Source: Candidatus Zipacnadia bacterium (lineage in GTDB: Bacteria > Armatimonadota > Zipacnadia > Zipacnadales > Zipacnadaceae). Taken from it: a stretch of DNA of 37,930 nucleotides. Each line of letters opens with the position of its first letter. Position 1 is the stretch's first letter. A program made the position numbers and the translations under genes. Shown here piece by piece: positions 32,736 through 37,930 of this stretch. The notes under the pieces are model-generated. The model saw only the letters and a program-made list of their open reading frames with translations. It was not told the DNA's origin and did not search any database. The stretch is from assembly GCA_029821195.1 (NCBI GenBank), contig JALGTU010000015.1, positions 1 through 37,930 on the forward strand, given 5' to 3'.

Positions 32736-33667
32736 TGCGAGCCACCTCCAGGTTCGGTAAGACGCACGAAGACTTCCTCTAGGCTCGGTCCCAGCGTATT
32801 AACGCTGACAATTCTCGTCGCCTCACTTCGGGCAATATCCACTACCGCGCTAACAACCTGCCCCGGCGAGTCGGTATAAAGGTGGAACTTGTCACCGTGC
32901 TTTTCGACGCGATTGACGGCGGCAATAGCCTCCAGACTGGCCGGATCCATAGGGCCCTCAAAGGCAACTTCCACCGCCTGGCTGCCCGAGAAGGTGGCTT
33001 TGAGCGCCTCCGGAGTGTTAATAGCAGCAAGCTGTCCATCCTGGATAATGGCCACTCGATCGCAGAGCATATTGGCCTCTTCAATATTGTGGGTGGTATA
33101 GAAAACAGCAGTGCCGCTCCGCGCCAGCTCCTGCACCCGGCTATGGATGAGACGACGACTGGCTACATCCAGCCCACCGGTTGGTTCGTCCAGGAACAAC
33201 ACTTGCGGACGATGAATCAGCGCCATGGCTAACATCAACCGCTGCTTCATACCCTTGGAGTAGGCTCGGGCACGAGTGTCGCGGCGTTCCCAGAGGTCGA
33301 ATTGCTCCAGTAGCTGCTCGGCTCGGCTGCGCAACTCCGGCCGGGGCAAGACGTAAAGCTCACCGGCAAAGATCAGGTTCTGCCAGCCGGACAGCTCGAT
33401 ATAGGGATTGGCCACTTCGGGAACAACCCCGATATGCTCCTTGGCGCCCAACGGATCCCGCACCATGTTATGTTCCAGAACATAGGCGCTACCCGCACTG
33501 GGCGGCAGTATCCCCGTCAGCATGCGCTGCGTGGTAGTCTTGCCCGCACCGTTGGGTCCAAGGAAGCCAAATATCTCGCCGCCGGCGACCTCAAAGTCAA
33601 TATGGTCCACCGCCAGGTGGTCGCCGTAATAGCGGGTCAAGTCCTCAACGCGAATGACCGCGTTCAT
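32732..33667 (-). CDS. ABC exporter ATP-binding protein
   Basis: 311 residues from the ATG at 33667, with AAGGAGG 8 nt upstream. Walker A GPNGAGKT (37-44), signature YSKGMKQRL (the usual LSGG reads YSKG), Walker B VLFLDEPTGGLD, switch His in TTHNIEEA. The DrrA/CcmA-like C-terminal extension (about 225-311) ends with LGPSLEEVFVRLT. It drives the ABC-2 permease encoded next. The gene lies 86 nt downstream of the Cys-rich peptide gene. Confidence 0.93.
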   Translation of the reverse strand: MNAVIRVEDLTRYYGDHLAVDHIDFEVAGGEIFGFLGPNGAGKTTTQRMLTGILPPSAGSAYVLEHNMVRDPLGAKEHIGVVPEVANPYIELSGWQNLIFAGELYVLPRPELRSRAEQLLEQFDLWERRDTRARAYSKGMKQRLMLAMALIHRPQVLFLDEPTGGLDVASRRLIHSRVQELARSGTAVFYTTHNIEEANMLCDRVAIIQDGQLAAINTPEALKATFSGSQAVEVAFEGPMDPASLEAIAAVNRVEKHGDKFHLYTDSPGQVVSAVVDIARSEATRIVSVNTLGPSLEEVFVRLTEPGGGSQ

Positions 33668-33753
33668 TACTACATCCTCCTTGCTGGCATCCCAGATCGC
33701 ATCTGCAATCCACTTTTTTTGCTCGCCCTTGTCTCCGACCTGGAGTAGCTGTG

Positions 33754-33891
33754 CTAATCCTTTTCGGTGCGCCTCACACAGGGGTGCTCTTTCACCTCGC
33801 CGTGACACTTTCTAACTTGCTCCGGTGAGCACTCCTCCGGTTTGCCCTGAAGATATTCCGGCTTCAAACAGCCCTGCTTGTGGTCACACAT
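33754..33891 (-). CDS. 45-residue cysteine-rich small protein
   Basis: ATG at 33891 preceded by AAAGGAGG inside the end of the arsR-like gene, which stops 2 nt earlier. Five cysteines (C2, C8, C21, C29, C38) and four histidines (H4, H30, H36 and nearby acidic residues form likely ligand sets). The core reads PEECSPEQVRKCHG (18-31), with HPC at 36-38. There is no signal peptide or membrane span; 45 residues, rich in K, E and C. This Cys/His spacing suggests a metal- or thiol-binding peptide. Position between a metal-type repressor and an efflux ABC pair points to a chaperone or sensor for the same ligand. I recall similar unannotated peptides beside ArsR genes but cannot verify this. Confidence 0.8.
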   Translation of the reverse strand: MCDHKQGCLKPEYLQGKPEECSPEQVRKCHGEVKEHPCVRRTEKD

Positions 33892-33893
33892 GG

Positions 33894-34235
33894 TTAACTG
33901 CCTCCTTTGTTGATCTCATACCCAGCACAAATGCAACTATCACTACTCGCCGGTGCCGTCAGAAACGTTTGTATCGCATGCTTGTATTCTGCGAACGTAT
34001 CGCTATTGAGACAGTAGTGAACATAATAGCCGCGTTTGTCAGCAGCTACCAGGCGCGCGTCGCGCAGAATACGCAAATGCTGTGATACTGCCCCCTGGGT
34101 GATACCCAGCCGCGTTGCCAGAGCACCTACGCACATTGGGTGGCGCTTAAGCAACTGGAGGATTTCAATGCGAGTGGCGGATGAGAACAGGCTGAATATA
34201 TGCGCCAAGTTTTCTGGTTGCTCAGCGTGGAGCAT
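33894..34235 (-). CDS. ArsR/SmtB-family transcriptional repressor
   Basis: 113 residues, a normal winged-helix size. FSSATRIEILQLLKRHPMCVGALATRLGITQGAVSQHLRILRDARLVAADKRGYYVHY spans the dimer helix, recognition helix (about 46-62) and wing. Cys residues occur at MCV (C35) and in a C-terminal SDSCICAG pair (about 100-104), so a metal or thiol input is possible. The classic ELCVC ArsR site has only its second-type single Cys here. It is the first gene of the operon with the Cys-rich peptide and ABC pair, and likely represses it. The start has no Shine-Dalgarno sequence and is only about 10 nt from the predicted transcription start. Confidence 0.9.
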   Translation of the reverse strand: MLHAEQPENLAHIFSLFSSATRIEILQLLKRHPMCVGALATRLGITQGAVSQHLRILRDARLVAADKRGYYVHYCLNSDTFAEYKHAIQTFLTAPASSDSCICAGYEINKGGS

Positions 34236-34247
34236 TTTAGTATCTAC

Positions 34248-34280
34248 GAATATTCTAACGTAAACAGTCTATTTTGTCAA
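34248..34280 (-). promoter_or_regulatory. Promoter of the ArsR-ABC operon with a palindrome on the -10
   Basis: TTGACA (34275-34280), 17-nt spacer, TAGAAT (34252-34257) on the minus strand. The perfect 8-bp palindrome GAATATTC (34248-34255) overlaps the -10, a suitable site for the repressor. Transcription would start near 34245. Confidence 0.75.
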
Positions 34281-34376
34281 GTAGGTATGAAACGGGATCT
34301 TTTCTGGTCAATAAGAGGCCATTCACTAAGTCGCCCCGCACCGCCACCTTGCCCCTTTTCCAGCAGCAAAGGCCAC

Positions 34377-35081
34377 TTACGGTCCGTGCCAGATGACGAG
34401 CTGGTCGAGGAAGGTCGCCGCGGCCCAGTGCAGCAGCCACGCGCCCAGGAACGACTTGCCGTGGTAGCACATAACCCCCAGCGCTAGCCCCGCGACGATC
34501 GCCGCGAACGCCTCCGCCTCCGGCTTGGCGAAGTGCATCATCACAAACGGCACCATCTGGATGACGATGGCGAAAGCGCCATAGCGCAATGAGAGCAGAT
34601 TGAGCAGAAAGCCCCGGAAGAAAAACTCCCAGGCGAAGAAGTAAACCCCCCAGCCGGCGATCACCACCAGCCGTGCCGCCAGCTCGAACCACGCGTATTC
34701 ATAAACCGGATAATAGCTGCGCAGCGAGGGCATGTAGCTGGCGACGACCAGCACCGGCAGCAACACCACGCCAAAGAACAGCACATACTTGCCCCAGATG
34801 CGCGCCCGGCCCCACTGGAGGCCGTAGCTGCCCAGGCTCTCGCGCCACGCCAGCTTTATTATGAGCGCTGGCACGCCGAAAAGCAGCACGAAGTTGATGC
34901 CGAACCACCCGAACAACTGCATGCGCGGCGCGAGCGAAACGATGCGGCCGTGGTAGTAAACGACGGCCAGCAGGGCGACGGCCAGGATCAGCCCGACGGA
35001 TTCGCGCGCCGGCGGCGGCATGCGCCGCCGTTCCGACGAGAAGTCCTCGGCATAATCGTGTTCGGGCTCAGAGTTATCCAT
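34377..35081 (-). CDS. CPBP-family intramembrane protease-like protein
   Basis: 234 residues, about seven membrane spans after a charged, acidic N-terminus (1-25). CPBP (Rce1/Abi-type) motifs: WEFFFRGFLL (about 151-160) in place of EExxxR, FVMMHF (FxxxH, about 178-183), and LLHWAAATF (about 216-224). The first Glu of motif 1 is Trp and the motif-3 Asn position is Ala, so the protease activity is uncertain. Such proteins process prenylated or secreted peptides or act in bacteriocin immunity. It stands alone between the ArsR operon and uvrC. Confidence 0.8.
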   Translation of the reverse strand: MDNSEPEHDYAEDFSSERRRMPPPARESVGLILAVALLAVVYYHGRIVSLAPRMQLFGWFGINFVLLFGVPALIIKLAWRESLGSYGLQWGRARIWGKYVLFFGVVLLPVLVVASYMPSLRSYYPVYEYAWFELAARLVVIAGWGVYFFAWEFFFRGFLLNLLSLRYGAFAIVIQMVPFVMMHFAKPEAEAFAAIVAGLALGVMCYHGKSFLGAWLLHWAAATFLDQLVIWHGP

Positions 35082-35186
35082 CGGTTATCACAATTCCCCT
35101 GAATCACTGCCCGCACCCGGCTGCGGCCCAGGTCCCACCTTCTACTTTTCTGCCAATGTACTGCAAAGTCCTGCACAGTGCACCGG

Positions 35187-37085
35187 CTACCCCCCCAGCT
35201 CGGTCAGGTACCGCAGCAGGTTCTGGGCGGCGGGGCGGTTCATACCGGGCACCGCGGCCAGCTCTTCGACGGTCGCCTGGCTCATCGCCACTACCGACGG
35301 GAAAGCCTTGAGGAGCGCCTGGCGCCGCCTAGGGCCGATGCCGGGGATTTCGTCCAGGACGGATTTGGTCATGGCCTTCCCGCGCAGGGCACGATGATGG
35401 GCAATAGCAAACCGGTGCGCCTCGTCGCGGATGCGCTGGAGCAGAAGCTGGGCGCGCGGATATTGCTCGCCGCTGACCGGCTCGGGCTGCTCGGGGATGA
35501 AGATCTCTTCCTCCTGCTTGGCCAGCGCGGCGACGGGAATATCCATCTCCACTTCCTCGAGCGCCTTGACCGCCACGCCGAGTTGCCCCTTGCCGCCGTC
35601 CACCAGGATCAGGTCGGGCAGGGGCAGGAACTTCTCGTCGCCGCCCTGCGCCCGCCGCAGCCGCCGCTGGAGTGTCTCACGCATCATCGCGTAGTCATCA
35701 GGCTTGTCGGCGGTCTGGCGCATGCGGAAGCGCCGGTAGCTATCCTTATCGGACAGGCCCCCGGTGAAGACGACCATCGAGCCAGTGGCATACTGCCCCT
35801 GGATATTGGAGATATCGTAGCACTCGATCCGCTGGGGCGGCTGGGCCAGCTCCAGCATCTCGGCGAGATCAGAAAGAGCAGCCAGGGCCGCCTGCCGCCG
35901 CTCGCCCCGCACCTCGGTCATACGCATGAGTTGGACCTCGGCATTGCGTTGGGCGAGTTCCACCAGCCGGCGTTTGCTGCCCCGCTGGGGCCGGCGCACC
36001 TCAACATTTGACCCGCGCAGTTCACTAAGCGTCGCCGACCAACCCTCGGCATCGGTCAAGTCATGCGAGACTGCAACCAGCTTCGGTGCCCAGCCCGCCC
36101 GCGTATAGTGATGTGTCAGGAATGCCTCGATAATCTCGGCTTCGCTGCGGTCCGCGGTGTGCAGGAGGGCAAACTGCTGCTGGCTGACCAGCTTGCCCGT
36201 CCGGATCGTCATCAGCACCACCAGTGCGCGGTCGTGCTCGGCGGCCACGGCAATGATGTCCTCATCACGGACCTGGACCGAGACCATCACCTGGTCCTCC
36301 AGCACCCGCCTTAGCCCCCCGATCTTGTCGCGGAGCACCGCCGCCTGCTCGAACTCGAGCCCCTCGGCCGCCTGCCGCATCTGCTCCTCAAGCTGGCGGA
36401 CTACCTCGCTGGACTTGCCCTGCAGGAACAGCTCGACCTGCCTGACTATCCCAGCGTACTCCTCCTCGCTGACTTCGCCGGTACACGGCCCCACGCAACG
36501 CTTGATATGATAGTTGAGGCAGGGCCGCCCCACTGGCTCCCCGGTCAGCTCCTTGCGGCAGGAGCGAATGCCAAAGAGCTGGCTGGCCAGGCGCATCGTC
36601 CGGCGCATCGCCTTCGCATCCGCATAGGGGCCGAATATCTTGCCGTCGCGTGCCGTATGAACCTGCTTGCGCTTGGGGTCGTGGAAGCCGCGGCGGATGG
36701 CCCGGCCGGCCGCCGGCCGCGCATCCGTGGGCAAGTCCCGCACCAGCATCAGCCGCGGGTACTTCTCATCAGTGATTTTGATATACGGGTAGCTCTTATC
36801 ATCAGCCAGGCGGACGTTGAAGCGCGGCTCGTGCTCCTTGATGAGATTGGCTTCCAGGATTAGCGCTTCCAAGTCCGACCGGGCAATGATGAAATCGAAA
36901 TCGGCAGCGTGGCTGATCATCGCCTGCTGCCAGGGCCCACCGCGCGGGTCTTCGCGAAAATGCTGACGCAGCCGCTGGCGCAGGGAGCGCGCCTTGCCCA
37001 CATACAGCACCTCACCCCCGGCATCCTTAATCAGGTACGCTCCGGGCTGATCCGGCACCGATTTTAGCTTGCCCTCAAGGTCCAT
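35187..37085 (-). CDS. uvrC: UvrC, excinuclease ABC subunit C
   Basis: 632 residues. It makes both incisions during nucleotide excision repair. GIY-YIG nuclease domain (about 10-95; GAYLI, YVGKA), four cysteines C176, C189, C197 and C201 matching the reported Fe-S cluster region, UVR motif (about 226-262, LEFEQAAVLRDKI), RNase H-like nuclease with YDISNIQG (D424) and LVDGGKGQ (D496), AHRFAI near 556-561, and tandem helix-hairpin-helix (about 573-632). There is an extra insert of about 25 residues (118-146) between the GIY-YIG domain and the Cys motif. Its start is 11 nt after the small membrane protein stop; the Shine-Dalgarno sequence is weak. Confidence 0.95.
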   Translation of the reverse strand: MDLEGKLKSVPDQPGAYLIKDAGGEVLYVGKARSLRQRLRQHFREDPRGGPWQQAMISHAADFDFIIARSDLEALILEANLIKEHEPRFNVRLADDKSYPYIKITDEKYPRLMLVRDLPTDARPAAGRAIRRGFHDPKRKQVHTARDGKIFGPYADAKAMRRTMRLASQLFGIRSCRKELTGEPVGRPCLNYHIKRCVGPCTGEVSEEEYAGIVRQVELFLQGKSSEVVRQLEEQMRQAAEGLEFEQAAVLRDKIGGLRRVLEDQVMVSVQVRDEDIIAVAAEHDRALVVLMTIRTGKLVSQQQFALLHTADRSEAEIIEAFLTHHYTRAGWAPKLVAVSHDLTDAEGWSATLSELRGSNVEVRRPQRGSKRRLVELAQRNAEVQLMRMTEVRGERRQAALAALSDLAEMLELAQPPQRIECYDISNIQGQYATGSMVVFTGGLSDKDSYRRFRMRQTADKPDDYAMMRETLQRRLRRAQGGDEKFLPLPDLILVDGGKGQLGVAVKALEEVEMDIPVAALAKQEEEIFIPEQPEPVSGEQYPRAQLLLQRIRDEAHRFAIAHHRALRGKAMTKSVLDEIPGIGPRRRQALLKAFPSVVAMSQATVEELAAVPGMNRPAAQNLLRYLTELGG

Positions 37086-37096
37086 AGAATGGTCAC

Positions 37097-37472
37097 TTAC
37101 AGGTCATGCACCGTGTAGCCCTGCGCCCTCGCCCATTCGGTACCGGCAAGGAACTTCCTAAGCTTCCTCCTCAAATAGATCACCAGTGGAACGTTAATTG
37201 CCAGCGCAGCTACCAGAATACCCAGAGCTGTAGGCCATGTGGGCGCATAAACCCGGATGATTCCAAAAAGAAGCGGCAGCATTCTGCCCGGCGGCTCGTC
37301 CGGCATTGCTACTGACCGCACAAAAAAACCCAATGGGCATCAAAACTGTGTACCCAGCCCACAGGCCCCAAGCTATCCCATACATCGAAGCTTTCAAGTG
37401 TTCGGCTATCGTCATGTGCCGGGAGATTTGTCTCATCTTCTCAGATCCCAGAGGCCGCCTCCACCATTTCAT
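37097..37472 (-). pseudogene. Small two-span membrane protein, frameshifted in a T7 run
   Basis: ATG at 37472 with AAGGAGG 7 nt upstream. The first frame runs through a charged segment, then the span YGIAWGLWAGYTVLMPIGFF. At a run of seven T (37322-37328 on the plus strand as A7) the likely product moves to the +1 frame, continuing VRSVAMPDEPPG and a second span (WPTALGILVAALAINVPLVIY), then a basic tail ending GYTVHDL at 37097. With six T the two parts join into one protein of about 124 residues. The first frame alone continues to 37194 with poor composition. Function unknown; no family recognised. Confidence 0.65.
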
Positions 37473-37507
37473 CTTGCTGCCTCCTTAGCACACCGTCAAT
37501 CCCTATT

Positions 37508-37736
37508 CTACCTATAAATCTCGAAGAATTCCTCCACGGTCATCCCTGCGTCCCTGATGAGACTCCTCAGCAGTCCTGGTCCAATTGTGTCGTGACGCGG
37601 TATGGATAAAGTCGGTTCGCAGCCGGGCTTTTCCAATATCACGTGACTGCCCCGTTGCCGTGTCACCGCCCAGCCGGCTTTTTAGGAAGACCCTGACTAT
37701 CTTTCGCCAGGAAGCTCGCGGTAGACGGGTTGTCAT
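37508..37736 (-). pseudogene. hicA: HicA-like toxin, frameshifted in an A5 run
   Basis: ATG at 37736 overlaps the hicB stop (ATGA). The first frame gives MTTRLPRASWRKIVRVFLK. At a run of five A (T5 at 37679-37683 on the plus strand) the HicA pattern moves to the +1 frame: AGWAVTRQRGSHVILEKPG, IPRHDTIGPGLLRSLIRDAG and TVEEFFEIYR, ending with TAG at 37508. The GSH segment holds the HicA catalytic His. With four A the gene would encode about 75 residues, the family size. As written the toxin is truncated. HicA cleaves mRNA and is held inactive by HicB. Confidence 0.82.
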
Positions 37737-37930
37737 ACGCTTACCTCACGCGGCGTCCCTTGATACTGGCGGCGCGCCCGTTTCAGCCGCGCTTCCAGGC
37801 ACAGAGCGATGGCCTCCTTGATATTATTCAGTGCTTCCTGCTCCGTACCCCCTTGGGAGTGACACCCAGGTAGGGCTGGACAATGAGCAACGAAGTTGCC
37901 ATCCTCGTCTTGTTCGATCCACACGTCCCA
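37733..37930 (-). CDS. hicB: HicB-like antitoxin (5' end beyond the window)
   Basis: The frame is open from the right edge to a TGA at 37733. The visible part has IEQDEDGNFVAHCPALPGCHSQG, the HicB partial RNase H-like fold, then TEQEALNNIKEAIALCLE and a basic tail. An internal GTG at 37924 could start it, but the conserved first strand begins upstream, so the start is most likely outside. hicB precedes hicA here, the reverse of the more common order. No DNA-binding domain is visible in this part. Confidence 0.85.
   Translation of the reverse strand, partial: WDVWIEQDEDGNFVAHCPALPGCHSQGGTEQEALNNIKEAIALCLEARLKRARRQYQGTPREVSV

Noticed and set aside
33668-33808. Upstream 47-codon extension of the ABC ATPase.
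   Set aside because: The ATG at 33667 has an ideal AAGGAGG site and begins at the conserved ABC N-terminus; the extension overlaps the end of the Cys-rich peptide gene.
37097-37930. Mobile element at the right edge, given the toxin-antitoxin pair and broken genes.
   Set aside because: No transposase, integrase, terminal inverted repeat or target duplication can be seen.

Overview
The window is bacterial chromosome of fairly high GC. Most genes have strong Shine-Dalgarno sequences (AGGAGG-like) and ATG, GTG or TTG starts, and consensus sigma-70-type promoters are visible. It carries a compact division and cell-wall (dcw) cluster, a DAP-type MurE, ClpC, and a set of Gfo/Idh, sugar-isomerase, URO-D-like and FAD-oxidoreductase genes. 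Together with the small C-terminal motif at the left edge, this looks most like an Armatimonadota-type or neighbouring environmental lineage. The lineage call is inference from gene content; there is no rRNA or tRNA here.

Layout. 1-4,200: the tail of a protein running in from the left; a secreted subtilisin-fold protein whose nucleophile position is Cys; a nitroreductase; an HpcH/HpaI aldolase with a PfkB kinase; two REP-like hairpins. 4,169-6,648: clpC with its terminator. 6,897-15,158: metabolism, comprising a branched-chain aminotransferase, a leftward operon (Gfo/Idh dehydrogenase, FSA-type aldolase, TIM-barrel isomerase), a rightward URO-D-like gene, an FAD oxidoreductase flanked by a 29-nt direct repeat, and a glutamate-type dehydrogenase. 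15,241-26,880: leftward dcw cluster mraZ-rsmH-ftsL-ftsI-murE-murF-mraY-murD-ftsW-murG, driven by a perfect TTGACA-17-TATAAT promoter with a 10-bp-phased repeat array that looks like an MraZ operator. murC, murB, ftsQ, ftsA and ftsZ do not follow murG in this window.

27,087-31,965: leftward rpe and a membrane protein with two roadblock/LC7-like domains, divergent from a rightward set (solitary DNA methyltransferase, AMMECR1-domain protein, secreted phosphoesterase). The two opposing promoters share their -10 region inside an imperfect 28-bp palindrome. 31,989-34,280: a leftward four-gene operon of an ArsR-family repressor, a 45-residue five-cysteine protein, an ABC ATPase and an ABC-2 permease. 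34,377-37,930: a CPBP-type membrane protein, uvrC, a small two-span membrane protein, and a hicB-hicA toxin-antitoxin pair running off the right edge.

Three genes are broken by a single +1 shift: the phosphoesterase, the small membrane protein (T7 run) and hicA (A5 run). The most original candidates for follow-up are the ArsR/Cys-rich peptide/ABC operon, the membrane-anchored double-roadblock protein with its shared divergent promoter, and the Cys-for-Ser subtilase. No CRISPR array, insertion sequence, rRNA or tRNA was found.
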